64,000 nucleotides of DNA, from positions 248,001 through 312,000 of the forward strand of contig NZ_FQVU01000005.1 of the NCBI RefSeq assembly GCF_900129455.1, in the 5' to 3' direction. Shown piece after piece: positions 1-8,323 of the stretch. The notes beneath the pieces are model-generated. The model worked only from the letters and a program-made list of their open reading frames with translations, ran no database searches and was not told where the DNA came from. Source of the DNA: Jatrophihabitans endophyticus (GTDB taxonomy: Bacteria > Actinomycetota > Actinomycetes > Mycobacteriales > Jatrophihabitantaceae). The translations under genes and the position numbers were made by a program. Numbering within the stretch: position 1 is the stretch's first letter; the number at the start of each line of letters is the position of its first letter.

Positions 1-1290
1 GACCAGCTGCTGGTTCGTCGTCGTGCGCTGGCTGCGACCGCGGCCGAGGAAGCTGACCGCCCAGTGCAGCACGGTCGTCACCCGGTTCTTGAAGCCGACG
101 AGGTAGAGCACGTGGATGACGAGCCAGAGGAACCAGGCGATCACGCCGCCGAAGCGCAGCCGGTCGCCGATGCTGGCGACCGCCTTGAACCGGCTGATCG
201 TCGCCATGCTGCCCTTGTCGAAGTAGTGGAAGTCCTCGGCGCGGGCCTTGCCGCCGATGTGGCGCTTGATCTGGTCGGCGGCGTACTTGCCCTGCTGCAT
301 GGCGACCTGCGCGACGCCGGGGTAGCCCTTGAGCGACATCATGTCGCCGATGACGTAGACCTCGGGGTGGCCGGGCAGGGTGCAGTCGCCCTGCACCTTG
401 ATGCGGTTGCCGCGGTCCAGCTCGGCACCGGTCTGCGCGGCGAGGCTGTTCGCGAGGTCGGAGCCCTTGACCCCCGCCGCCCACACGACGGTGCGGGACT
501 GGATGCGCGTGCGTAGGCCGGACTTGTCCTCGACGGTGATGCCGCGTTCGTCGACCTCGACGACCTTCTCGCTGAGCCACACGTCGACGCCCAGCTTCTC
601 CAGCTGGTGCGCGGCGCTGTTGGACAGCTTGCTGCCGAAGCTGCCCAGCACGTCGTCGAGGGCGTCGACGAGGACGATGCGCGAGCGGCGCGGGTCGATG
701 GCGCGGAAGTCGTTGCGCAGCGTGCGGTGCGAGAGCTCGCTGATCTGACCGGCCATCTCGACGCCCGTCGCGCCGGCCCCGACCACGACGAAGGTCTGCC
801 ACTCGTCGCGGATCCGCTCGTCCTGCTCCAGCTCGGCGAACTCGAACGCGGACAGGATGCGGCCGCGCAGCTCGAGCGCGTCGTCGATCGACTTGAGGCC
901 GGGGGCGTAGGTCGCGAAGTCGTCGTTGCCGAAGTAGCTGGTGGTGGCGCCCGCGGCCACGATGAGCGAGTCGTAGGCGGTGACGGTTCGCACGCCGCCG
1001 GCCTCGGAGGTCACCGTGCGGGCGTTGACGTCGATGGCCGACACGTCGCCGAGCAGCGTCTGCACGTTCTCCTGACGCTTGAGGATCTCGCGGGTGGACG
1101 GCGCGATCTCGCCCTCGGACAGGATGCCGGTGGCCACCTGGTAGAGCAGCGGCTGGAACAGGTGGTGCGTCGTCCTGCTGATGAGCGTGACGTCGACGTT
1201 GGCACGTCGGAGGCGCTTGGCCGCGAACAGGCCGCCGAAGCCCGATCCGATCACCACCACGCGGTGGCGGCGGGACATCGTGGTCGTCAT
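1..1290 (-). CDS. ndh: Type II NADH dehydrogenase (NDH-2), 3' end outside window
   Basis: Single-subunit FAD enzyme that passes electrons from NADH to quinone at the inner face of the membrane without pumping protons. The translation starts MTTTMSRRHR and has an FAD-binding Rossmann motif near residues 11-20 (VVVIGSGFGG). A second dinucleotide motif for NADH lies near 168-176 (VVVGAGATG), and the C-terminal FAD contact (VIGDMMS) is near 315. A hydrophobic amphipathic stretch around WFLWLVIHVLYLV near the C-terminus fits membrane attachment. About 430 codons are visible and the gene runs off the left edge. I chose the ATG at 1290 because a GGAAAGG stretch lies just upstream. The family assignment is firm; only the end is missing. 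Confidence 0.93.
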   Translation of the reverse strand, partial: MTTTMSRRHRVVVIGSGFGGLFAAKRLRRANVDVTLISRTTHHLFQPLLYQVATGILSEGEIAPSTREILKRQENVQTLLGDVSAIDVNARTVTSEAGGVRTVTAYDSLIVAAGATTSYFGNDDFATYAPGLKSIDDALELRGRILSAFEFAELEQDERIRDEWQTFVVVGAGATGVEMAGQISELSHRTLRNDFRAIDPRRSRIVLVDALDDVLGSFGSKLSNSAAHQLEKLGVDVWLSEKVVEVDERGITVEDKSGLRTRIQSRTVVWAAGVKGSDLANSLAAQTGAELDRGNRIKVQGDCTLPGHPEVYVIGDMMSLKGYPGVAQVAMQQGKYAADQIKRHIGGKARAEDFHYFDKGSMATISRFKAVASIGDRLRFGGVIAWFLWLVIHVLYLVGFKNRVTTVLHWAVSFLGRGRSQRTTTNQQLV

Positions 1291-1380
1291 CGTGATCTGC
1301 CTTTCCGGCGGGAGTCTCGGGTTCGTGGAACGGTGTACCCGGCGGGTGGCACGCGATAGTGGCGCTGTGAGCGACACGTC

Positions 1381-1533
1381 GTGCGGGGTTTCGTCGGCGC
1401 GAGGTACGACGTCGCGGCGATCTGGCGGCGGTACGCCGACGACGTCGCCGCCGCCGCCCTCGACCGCGGGCACTTCCTGCCCGAGGAGCGCCCGGACGAG
1501 ACCGCCCGGGCGCTGCGCGAGTTCCTCGGCTGA
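1381..1533 (+). pseudogene. C-terminal remnant of a haloacetate-dehalogenase-like alpha/beta hydrolase
   Basis: An open stretch of 51 codons reads GARYDVAAIWRRYADDV, then LDRGHFLPEERPDET, and ends in REFLG. This matches the C-terminus of fluoro/haloacetate dehalogenase-type alpha/beta hydrolases, where the catalytic histidine sits in a G-HFLPEE motif. No nucleophile-elbow domain precedes it: the frame stays open a few codons upstream but runs into the 5' region of the ndh gene. It is therefore a leftover tail, with under a fifth of a normal ~300-residue enzyme. A short independent ORF is possible from the GTG at 1381, but the similarity to a C-terminal segment makes decay the better reading. 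Confidence 0.6.
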
Positions 1534-1550
1534 GCTGTCGGCCGGCCGGG

Positions 1551-3074
1551 TCAGACGGCGAGCGGAACCGGCGGGGCGTCCTGCGCCGGACGGGCGCGGG
1601 CGGGCAGGGCCACCGCGACGATCGCCGCGCCGACCAGCGTGGCGCCGGCCGCGACCAGCGACGCGTCGTGCATCCCGGCGAGGAACGCCTGCCGGACCGC
1701 GTCGGCCAGCCCGGCGTCACGCCGCGCGGCGGCGGCGTCCAGCCCGCCGACGACCGAGGAGCGCACCGTGTCGCGGACGCCCGAGGGCAGCGCCGCGGCG
1801 GTGTCGGACACCCGGCTCGCGTACAACGACGCGAGCACCGAGCCGAGCACGGCGACGCCCAGCGTGCCGCCCAGCTCGCGGGTGGTGTCGTTGACGGCCG
1901 AGCCGGCGCCGGCCTGGTGCAGCGGCAGGGCACCCATGATGGCCTCGGTGGCCGGCCCGCTCACCAGCGCCAGCCCGGCCGCCATGAGCACCATCGAGGC
2001 GATGATGCGACCGAAGAACGGCGAGTCGGCCTGCGCCGTGCTGGCCAGTGCGAAACCACCCGACATCAGCACCAGGCCGCCGGTCACGACGACCGTCGTG
2101 CCGATGCGCTGGGCGACCTGCAGCGCGACGGGCGACAGCGCGCCGATGACGATCGCGAACGGCAGCGTGCGCACCCCCGCCGCCAGCGTCCCGTAGCCCT
2201 TGACCGCCTGGAAGTACTGGGTGACCAGGAAGATGAAGCCGAAGAGTCCGAAGAACGCGACCGAGATGGCGCCGGCGGCGGCGCTGAACCGGCGGTTCGC
2301 GAAGAGCGTGACGTCGAGCACCGGCGCGACGACGCGGCGCTCGTGGACCATGAAGAGGGCCAGCAACGCGGCGGCGGCGGTGAAGCCGGCCAGGCTCGCT
2401 CCGGACGTCCAGCCGTGGTGGGGTCCCTCGATCACCGTCCACACCAGCGTGGTCAGACCTGCCACGGACAGCACGACGCCGCCCAGGTCGAAGCCGCCGG
2501 CGTGCGGGGCGCGCGACTCGGGCACCCAGCGCACCGTCGCGAGGACGGCGACCGCCGCGAGCGGGACGTTCACCCAGAAGACCGAGTGCCAGCTGAAGTG
2601 CTCCAGCAGCCAGCCGCCGCTGACCGGGCCGACGGCGACGGCGACGCCGGCCACCGCGCTCCAGATGCCGACGGCGGCGACCCGTTCCCTCGTCTCGGTG
2701 AAGATGTTCGTGACGATCGCCAGCGTGGCCGGGAAGATCAGCGCCGCGAACGCGCCCATGACCGCACGGGCCGAGACGAGCCCGGCCAGCGAGTCGGTGG
2801 TGGCGGCCCCGACGGAGACGGCACCGAACCCGACCAGCCCGACGAGCAGCGCGCGGCGGCGGCCGAGCCGGTCGCCGAGATGTCCACCGACGAGCAGCAG
2901 CCCGGTGAACACCAGCGTGTAGGCGTCGACGATCCACTGCAGCCCCGAGGTCGACGCCGACAGCTGCCGGGCCAGGCTCGGCAGTGCGACGTTGACGATG
3001 GTGTTGTCGATGCTCACCAGCAGTTCGGCAACGCACAGCACCACCAGGGCGACCCAGCGCGACGAGGTCCTCAT
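1551..3074 (-). CDS. MFS efflux transporter, DHA2 (EmrB/QacA) family
   Basis: Predicted proton-driven multidrug exporter of the inner membrane. The 507-residue product has about 14 hydrophobic helices, the size and count of the DHA2 group. It opens with a helix containing VLCVAELLVSIDNTIVNVA, which includes the D-x-T-I-V-N-V-A-L-P motif of the family. Motif A appears as GHLGDRLGRRRALL between helices 2 and 3, and motif C-like glycines occur in GVAVAVGPVSGGWLL. The start ATG at 3074 has AGGAG five to nine bases upstream. It is divergent from a TetR gene across an 84-bp gap that holds paired operator-like sites, so TetR control is likely. The substrate is unknown. Confidence 0.92.
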   Translation of the reverse strand: MRTSSRWVALVVLCVAELLVSIDNTIVNVALPSLARQLSASTSGLQWIVDAYTLVFTGLLLVGGHLGDRLGRRRALLVGLVGFGAVSVGAATTDSLAGLVSARAVMGAFAALIFPATLAIVTNIFTETRERVAAVGIWSAVAGVAVAVGPVSGGWLLEHFSWHSVFWVNVPLAAVAVLATVRWVPESRAPHAGGFDLGGVVLSVAGLTTLVWTVIEGPHHGWTSGASLAGFTAAAALLALFMVHERRVVAPVLDVTLFANRRFSAAAGAISVAFFGLFGFIFLVTQYFQAVKGYGTLAAGVRTLPFAIVIGALSPVALQVAQRIGTTVVVTGGLVLMSGGFALASTAQADSPFFGRIIASMVLMAAGLALVSGPATEAIMGALPLHQAGAGSAVNDTTRELGGTLGVAVLGSVLASLYASRVSDTAAALPSGVRDTVRSSVVGGLDAAAARRDAGLADAVRQAFLAGMHDASLVAAGATLVGAAIVAVALPARARPAQDAPPVPLAV

Positions 3075-3084
3075 GACGACTCCT

Positions 3085-3122
3085 GTAGTACGAAGCTCTA
3101 CTGTTGTAGAACAACGTGCTAC
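3085..3122. promoter_or_regulatory. Tandem operator-like sites GTAG-N9-CTAC between MFS and TetR genes
   Basis: Two 17-bp imperfect dyads with the form GTAG-N9-CTAC start at 3085 and 3106, exactly 21 bp (two helical turns) apart. A third dyad, GTTGT-AGA-ACAAC, lies at 3103-3115. On the minus strand a -35-like TTGTTC (3114-3109) and a -10-like TACTAC (3090-3085), 18 nt apart, overlap these dyads. The position between divergent regulator and transporter genes fits binding of two TetR dimers. Binding itself is inferred. Confidence 0.6.
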
Positions 3123-3157
3123 TAAGGCGGCTGGATGTCAAGTGCTTGGATCGGGCG

Positions 3158-3754
3158 ATGACCAGTCGCCGCACACCGTCGGGCGACGTCCGGCGCGCGC
3201 TGGTCGACGCCGCGGTCACCGTGCTGGAGCGTGACGGCGTCGCGGGCTTGACGGTGCGGGCGGTCGCGGGCGAGGCGAAGGTCGCGCCCATGGGCGTCTA
3301 CAACCACCTCGACGGCAAGGCGGGCCTGCTGCTCGCCGTACTGCAGCGCGGTTTCGACGCGCTGCGCGACGCGGTGACGCCGCCGCGCTCGGTGCCGGCG
3401 ACGCAGGCGTTGCTCGAGTCCGGCCGGGGTTATCGCCGCTTCGCCCTCGCCGGGCCGACGACCTACGCGCTGATGTTCAGCACCGCCCGGCCCGAGTCGC
3501 TCGACCTCGACGCGCTGCTGCCGCACGCGGCGCCCGCATTCCAGGCGCTCGTCGACGTCGTCGTCGAGTCACAGCGCGTCGGGGTGGTGCGGCCGGGCGA
3601 CCCGGGCGGGCTCGCCCTGCAGATCTGGTCGGCCGTGCACGGCGGCATCGGCCTCGAGCTCACCGGCAACGTCGGCGACGCCATGCAGGCCGATCGGGCG
3701 TACGAGCAGCTGCTCGCCATGATCCAGCGCGGGGTCGCGCCGGATGCGGGGTGA
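3158..3754 (+). CDS. TetR/AcrR family transcriptional regulator
   Basis: A 198-residue DNA-binding repressor. An N-terminal helix-turn-helix lies near residues 28-50 (VRAVAGEAKVAPMGVYNHL), followed by the usual all-helical ligand-binding region of TetR proteins with a WHG-type C-terminal domain. A start 14 codons upstream at GTG 3116 is possible, but it would put coding sequence over the operator-like sites, so ATG 3158 is preferred. It is divergent from the DHA2 efflux gene and probably represses it, and perhaps itself, until an effector binds. Confidence 0.88.
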   Translation: MTSRRTPSGDVRRALVDAAVTVLERDGVAGLTVRAVAGEAKVAPMGVYNHLDGKAGLLLAVLQRGFDALRDAVTPPRSVPATQALLESGRGYRRFALAGPTTYALMFSTARPESLDLDALLPHAAPAFQALVDVVVESQRVGVVRPGDPGGLALQIWSAVHGGIGLELTGNVGDAMQADRAYEQLLAMIQRGVAPDAG

Positions 3755-3760
3755 GCGGGA

Positions 3761-4612
3761 TCAGTCCTCGGTCTCGCCCATGACGAGCCCCTCGATGTCG
3801 TGCTTCTGCACGATGGGCTGCAGCTCGTCGACGATCGGGCAGGCGAGGTGCCGCCGGACGTGCTCGGGCAGCGCCGCGTAGTAGTCCCGGGTCACGGCGA
3901 GGTCGTGGTGGGCGGCGTTGTCGGCCTCGGGGCCGTCGATGCCCAGCACCAGCACCGGCCGGGACTTCGTCGAGTGGTTGGCCGTCCCGCGGTGCAGGGT
4001 GAGCGCGGAGCGGGCGGAGATGTCGCCGCGCGACGGGTACTTGCGCACGGCGCGCTCGAGGTAGCGCGGGGCGTTCTCCTTCGGCGGGAACATCTCGTGG
4101 TCGAAGTCGGCGCCGTCGTCGTACTGCGTGCCGAGGGCGATCTCGAACGGCCCCATGTCCGCCTCGGTGTCCACGAGGGTGACGTTGAAGGCGAGCGACG
4201 TCAGTCGCCGGTCGCGCACGGTCGCCTCGGGGGCGCGGAAGTCGCGGTGCCACGGCTGGTTCTGCGCGCCCTCGAACGGGATGTCGTAGCCGATCTCGAC
4301 GATCGTCCAGTCCGGGCCGAGGACGGCGTCGCTGATCGCCTGCACCCACGGGTGGCCGGCCAGCTCGGCGAAGCCGCCGAGCGCCTCGGGGTGCAGCTCG
4401 CTGTACCACCGCTTCGGGCCCCGGCCGATGGTGCCGCCCGGACGTGACCGGGCGTCGGCGAACGCGGCCTCGACGTCGTCGCGCAGCCCGTCGACGAGGG
4501 CCACCGGCAGGGCGCCCCTGGCGCCGACGATGCCGTCGCGCAGCAGGGTCGCGACATCCTCGGTGGCGTCGCCGGCGACGTCGGTGGTGGCCGGGGCGGT
4601 GGGGGCGGGCAT
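3761..4612 (-). CDS. Phytanoyl-CoA dioxygenase (PhyH) family oxygenase
   Basis: Predicted Fe(II)/2-oxoglutarate-dependent oxygenase of 283 residues. The iron-binding H-x-D appears in PWHRDF near residue 120. The distal histidine and the arginine that would hold 2-oxoglutarate fit LHRGTANHSTKSRP near residue 220. The region between forms the expected double-stranded beta-helix. The start ATG at 4612 has GGAGA a few bases upstream. It is divergent from a LacI gene, with a perfect palindrome next to a TATAAA -10 element, so repression by LacI is likely. PhyH proteins hydroxylate very diverse substrates, so the reaction cannot be named; the surrounding catabolic genes suggest a nutrient-derived compound. 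Confidence 0.82.
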   Translation of the reverse strand: MPAPTAPATTDVAGDATEDVATLLRDGIVGARGALPVALVDGLRDDVEAAFADARSRPGGTIGRGPKRWYSELHPEALGGFAELAGHPWVQAISDAVLGPDWTIVEIGYDIPFEGAQNQPWHRDFRAPEATVRDRRLTSLAFNVTLVDTEADMGPFEIALGTQYDDGADFDHEMFPPKENAPRYLERAVRKYPSRGDISARSALTLHRGTANHSTKSRPVLVLGIDGPEADNAAHHDLAVTRDYYAALPEHVRRHLACPIVDELQPIVQKHDIEGLVMGETED

Positions 4613-4636
4613 GGCGTCTCCTGTCGGTCGCGTCCC

Positions 4637-4656
4637 TTTATATTGCAACGTTGCAA
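4637..4656. promoter_or_regulatory. LacI-type operator palindrome with flanking -10 elements
   Basis: TTGCAACGTTGCAA at 4643-4656 is a perfect 14-bp palindrome with the central CG step typical of LacI/GalR operators. On the minus strand, TATAAA (4642-4637) directly abuts it and would be the -10 of the PhyH gene. On the plus strand, TATATT (4639-4644) overlaps it and would serve lacI. Binding would block both promoters, giving repression of PhyH and autoregulation. Confidence 0.75.
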
Positions 4657-4690
4657 CACGATCGGCAAGGAGGACGGCATACTGGTCTCG

Positions 4691-5701
4691 ATGTCCGCCC
4701 CCGCCCGTCCGGCCACCCTGCGCGCGGTGGCCGAGCGGGCCGGCGTCTCGGTGCGGACCGTCTCCAACGTCGTCAACGACTACGTCCACGTCGCGCCGAC
4801 CACCCGGGCCGCGGTCCAGCGGGCCATCGACGAGTTGGGCTACCGCCCGAACCTGGCCGCCCGGCAGCTGCGCCGAGGTCGTACCGGCCTGCTCGGCCTG
4901 GTGCTGCCCGAGCTCGTGTCGCCGTACTTCGCCGAGGTCGCCGCGCTCGTCGTGCGCCACGCCGCCGGGCGCGGGTGGACGGTGCTCGTGGACGAGACGG
5001 GTGGGGACGCCGCGCGTGAGGGCGCGCTGCTCGGGCGGGTCGGGACGAGCATGGTCGACGGCCTCGTCGTCAGCCCGTGGAGCCTCTCGCCCGACGACAT
5101 CGCCGGCGCGGCCGGTGACCTGCCGGTCGTGATCCTGGGCGAGCGCGCGGCCGCGACCGTCGACCGTGTGGCGATCGACAACGTGGCCGCCGCCCGTGAC
5201 GCGACGGCGCACCTGCTCGCGACCGGGCGTCGCCGGCTCGGCGTGATCGGCCTGCAGCCGCACCTGGCCAACGCGACCGCGGTGCAGCGGCTGCGAGGTG
5301 TGCACGAGGCGCTGGCCGCCGCGGGCGTCGCACCCGACCCGGCCCGTGAGATCGCCACGCGCACCCTGCACCGCGACGACGGTGCGACCGCGACGGCGGA
5401 CCTGCTCGCGCGGGCGCCGGACGTCGACGGCGTCGTCTGCTTCACCGACGAGCTCGCGCTCGGGGTGCTGCGGGCGCTGGCCGATCGCGGCCGCTCGGTG
5501 CCCGGCGACGTCGCGGTGATCGGCATCGACGACATCGAGGACGGCCGCTTCTCCGTCCCGCGTCTCAGCACCGTCGCTCCGGACAAGGCGCGCATCGCCG
5601 AGGTCGCGGTCGACACGTTGCTGCGCCGCGTCACCGGGGCGCCCGGCGATCCGACCGACGTCGTCGCGGCGCACCGGCTGATCGTGCGCGAGAGCAGCTG
5701 A
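4691..5701 (+). CDS. LacI family transcriptional regulator
   Basis: A 336-residue repressor with the classic LacI N-terminal helix-turn-helix (residues 8-27, including VAERAGVSVRTVSNVV) and hinge helix region (YRPNLAARQL). A periplasmic-binding-protein-like effector domain with two lobes follows. The ATG at 4691 is the conventional start. A strong AAGGAGG at 4667-4673 lies rather far upstream, so a non-canonical start a few codons earlier is possible. It is divergent from the PhyH oxygenase, and the palindrome in between is its probable operator. LacI proteins usually sense sugars or related small molecules; the ligand here is not evident. Confidence 0.9.
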   Translation: MSAPARPATLRAVAERAGVSVRTVSNVVNDYVHVAPTTRAAVQRAIDELGYRPNLAARQLRRGRTGLLGLVLPELVSPYFAEVAALVVRHAAGRGWTVLVDETGGDAAREGALLGRVGTSMVDGLVVSPWSLSPDDIAGAAGDLPVVILGERAAATVDRVAIDNVAAARDATAHLLATGRRRLGVIGLQPHLANATAVQRLRGVHEALAAAGVAPDPAREIATRTLHRDDGATATADLLARAPDVDGVVCFTDELALGVLRALADRGRSVPGDVAVIGIDDIEDGRFSVPRLSTVAPDKARIAEVAVDTLLRRVTGAPGDPTDVVAAHRLIVRESS

Positions 5702-5719
5702 CCGCGCCGTCGCGACGGT

Positions 5720-6259
5720 TCAGTCGCGCGGCCCGTGGCGCATGAGGCCCTCGAGGCCGCCGGGCAGTGACGCGGCGAGGTCCTCGGCGAAGGCGCCGTC
5801 GACGAGCACGAAGACCACCCTCGCGACCGTGTCGCCGCGGTTGGCCCAGGCGTGGTCGGTGCCCCGCTGCACGACGATGTCACCGGCCCGCAACGTCACC
5901 TCCGAGTCGTCGAGGACCAGCGTGATCTCGCCCTCGAGCACGATCCCGTAGTCGACGGACGCGGTGCGGTGGACCGGCGACTGCAGCCCACGCTCGTCCA
6001 GGCAGCCGGGGGCGAACTCGTTGACGCGGATCTTCGTGCCGTGCCGCGGCGGCGGCACGGCGAGCGTGCGCTGCGTCGGCTCGTCCTCGACGGCGGTGAT
6101 CGGCGCGGGCGCACCCTCGGTGTTCCAGATCTCGTGGAAGTGCACGCCGTCGCCGGGCAGCTCGCGGCTGACCGGGACCGGGCCGTCGGACACCACCACC
6201 GAGACCCCCTCCGGGGTGTGGCCGGTGACGACGCGACGAGGACGCTGGTCGGCGCTCAC
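5720..6259 (-). CDS. Cupin-domain protein
   Basis: A 179-residue small beta-barrel protein. The second cupin motif is clear: AGDIVVQRGTDHAWAN, with the conserved H and N. The first motif is of the HRTASVDY type rather than classic HxH, so metal binding is uncertain. An N-terminal strand region (VHFHEIWNTEG) precedes it. The GTG start at 6259 overlaps the stop of the metallo-beta-lactamase gene by 4 bp, so the two are translationally coupled behind the LysR gene. It is likely an enzyme or ligand-binding accessory of the catabolic region. Ring-opening dioxygenases are larger cupins, so I do not assign that role. Confidence 0.75.
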   Translation of the reverse strand: MSADQRPRRVVTGHTPEGVSVVVSDGPVPVSRELPGDGVHFHEIWNTEGAPAPITAVEDEPTQRTLAVPPPRHGTKIRVNEFAPGCLDERGLQSPVHRTASVDYGIVLEGEITLVLDDSEVTLRAGDIVVQRGTDHAWANRGDTVARVVFVLVDGAFAEDLAASLPGGLEGLMRHGPRD

Positions 6260-7185
6260 GCGTGGCTCGCGATCGGGCCGCCGTTGAGCTCGACCATCGC
6301 GGCCATGAGACCCGGCACGGTCAGGGGCACGTCCGGTCGGTAGTCGGTCAGCTCGACGTACGCGCGGGTCAGGTTGCCCACGACGCGCTCGCCCTCGGAC
6401 CAGTCGCGGTACGGGTCGTCCCCGGCCACCCGGCGGGCCGCCTCGAGCGGTGTCAAGCCGTCGGCGCGCGACGACGTGGCGAGCTCCGCGGTCCAGTCGA
6501 CGTAGGCGATCAGCTCATCGAGCACGCGGGCGACGTCGTCGCCGACGCAGGCGGGGCCGTGGCCCGGCAGCAGGGCGACCGGGTCGAGCGCGCGCAGCCG
6601 GGTCAGGGCGGTGCGGAAACCGTGCATCGATCCCTCCAGGAACATCGGATGGCTGCCGCTGGTGACGAGGTCGCCGGCGAACAGGACGCGCTGGGACGGC
6701 AGCCACACCGCGACGTCGCCGGGCGTGTGTGCCGGGCCCATCGTGATCAGGTCGACGGCGAAGTCGGCCAGGTGCAGGGTCAGCCCGTCGGTGAACGTCA
6801 GCTCCGGGGCTCGCACGGTGAGCTCGCCGTAGTCGGCGGCGATCTCCGCCGTGGCCGCCAGCCCCGCCCGCAGCACGCCGTCGCGCGCGAGTCGGTGACC
6901 GACGACGACGGTGGTCGCCGGCAGGCACCCGTTGCCGTAGGTGTGGTCCGGGTGGTGATGGGTGTTCACCGCGAATCGCGGCGGGCGGGTGGCGACGCCG
7001 GCCGTCGCCGCGAGCAGGGCTCGGGTGCGCTTCTCCGTCGAGGTCGTGTCGATGAGCAGGACGTCACCGGCCGCGTCGGTGACGACGCCGCAGTTGTTGA
7101 CCATCCAGCCGCCCGTGGGCTGCAGGTAGCCCAGGACGCCCGGCGCCAGCTCTCGCAGGTGCGGCGAACCGTCGTCCCAGGTCAC
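6256..7185 (-). CDS. MBL-fold metallo-hydrolase
   Basis: Metallo-beta-lactamase-fold hydrolase of about 309 residues. The zinc signature HxHxDH is present as NTHHHPDHTYGN, with further ligands in GPAHTPGD, FAGDLV and LPGHGPA. I prefer the GTG at 7185 because a purine-rich GAGAGGGGG lies just upstream and the protein then begins, as related proteins do, shortly before the GVLGYLQPTGGW strand. An ATG at 7260 in frame is an alternative without a ribosome binding site. The gene follows the LysR gene and overlaps the cupin gene. Relatives hydrolyse esters, lactones or thioesters; the substrate here is unknown. Confidence 0.85.
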   Translation of the reverse strand: MTWDDGSPHLRELAPGVLGYLQPTGGWMVNNCGVVTDAAGDVLLIDTTSTEKRTRALLAATAGVATRPPRFAVNTHHHPDHTYGNGCLPATTVVVGHRLARDGVLRAGLAATAEIAADYGELTVRAPELTFTDGLTLHLADFAVDLITMGPAHTPGDVAVWLPSQRVLFAGDLVTSGSHPMFLEGSMHGFRTALTRLRALDPVALLPGHGPACVGDDVARVLDELIAYVDWTAELATSSRADGLTPLEAARRVAGDDPYRDWSEGERVVGNLTRAYVELTDYRPDVPLTVPGLMAAMVELNGGPIASHA

Positions 7186-7295
7186 CGTCGTCCCCCTCTC
7201 GCGCCGGAGCGTGGACCCAGTCAGCCGGAACGCGGCGGGCGAGGCAATGGGCGGCGTCATCGTCAGCACCGATCGCTGGCATCGACGGGCACCGG

Positions 7296-8258
7296 TCAGG
7301 GCCGTTCGTCCTCCACGGTGACCGCCACGTCGTAGAGCAGTCGACGCAACCACACGACCGACGGGTCGTTCTCGCGCCGGGGATGCCAGTGCGCGGCCTC
7401 GGTGATGTCGACGGCGCCGAGCGGGGTGCGCGCGATCGTGAGCCCGAGCAGGTCGGCGCACCGACGGGCGAGCCGCGACGGCACGAAGCAGCACATGTCG
7501 GTGCCGGCGACGGCGAACGGCAGCGTGAGCAGGCTGCGCACCCGCACGAGGACGCTGCGGTCGGCGAGACCGTGCTTCTCGAGCTCCACCTCCAGCGGCC
7601 GGCGGACCGGGCCGGCCGCCGGGAACTCGGCGACGGCGTGCTGCATCTCGTGCAGGTCGTCGAGGGCGAGCGCGCCGTCGCGCAGCCGGGGATGGTCACG
7701 GTCCACGAGACAGACGAGGGTGTCGGTGGAGACCGGCTGCGACCGGCCCGGGAACTCGAAGTAGATCGGCGCGACGATGAGGTCGCGGCGCATCAACTGG
7801 GTGTCGAGCTGGTCGCGGTCCATGTCGAGCGGGTCGAGGGTGACGGAGCACTCGGGCGCCTGCTCGGTCAGCAATCGGGTGAGCGGCTCCGCGAGCACCG
7901 TCATCGCGTACTCGGACATGCTCACCGCGAAGCGCTTCGCGCTGGTCGCCGGCGAGAACGCCCGCTCGTGACCGAGCAGCCCCTCGGCCGCCCCCAACGC
8001 GTCGGTCACCGCCGGGCGCAGGCGCTGGGCGAGGGCGGTGAGCTCGAAGCCGTGGGACGCGCGCACCAGCAGCTCGTCGTCGAAGTGCTTGCGCAGCCGC
8101 GCGAGCGCGCCGCTCATCGCCGGCTGGCTCATCAGCAACCGCTCGCCGGCGCGGGTCAGGTTGCGTTCCTCGATGAGCGCGTGCAGGGCGAACAACAGGT
8201 TGGCGTCCACCTCGCGCAACGGCTCACGCGACACGTGCTCCTGTGTGACCATGGCCAT
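7296..8258 (-). CDS. LysR family transcriptional regulator (first of a divergent pair)
   Basis: A 320-residue regulator. The N-terminal winged helix-turn-helix (residues ~20-75) contains NLTRAGERLLMSQPAMSGAL and LRKHFDDELLVR, the diagnostic LysR region. The rest is a substrate-binding-like sensor domain. It lies upstream of the metallo-beta-lactamase and cupin genes on the same strand and is divergent from a second, clearly related LysR gene that begins 66 bp away. The sequence type, with LFALHALIEERN before the HTH, resembles NodD/SyrM-like LysR proteins that respond to aromatic compounds. A second in-frame ATG two codons downstream is an alternative start. Confidence 0.9.
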   Translation of the reverse strand: MAMVTQEHVSREPLREVDANLLFALHALIEERNLTRAGERLLMSQPAMSGALARLRKHFDDELLVRASHGFELTALAQRLRPAVTDALGAAEGLLGHERAFSPATSAKRFAVSMSEYAMTVLAEPLTRLLTEQAPECSVTLDPLDMDRDQLDTQLMRRDLIVAPIYFEFPGRSQPVSTDTLVCLVDRDHPRLRDGALALDDLHEMQHAVAEFPAAGPVRRPLEVELEKHGLADRSVLVRVRSLLTLPFAVAGTDMCCFVPSRLARRCADLLGLTIARTPLGAVDITEAAHWHPRRENDPSVVWLRRLLYDVAVTVEDERP

Positions 8259-8323
8259 ACGACTCTAGGCTCCGTGGTCATGCGCCGGAAGTGCGCGCGA
8301 CGACGTGGCGAGCGGAGGCAGGG

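Noticed and set aside
1668-3125. Long plus-strand ORFs opposite the MFS transporter
   Set aside because: Acidic/Arg-rich shadow translations with no recognisable fold; the minus-strand gene has 14 helices and family motifs.
5707-5718. Palindrome CCGTCGCGACGG between lacI and the cupin gene
   Set aside because: It lies between two convergent 3' ends and is short. It may be a weak bidirectional terminator, but the evidence is too thin to annotate.
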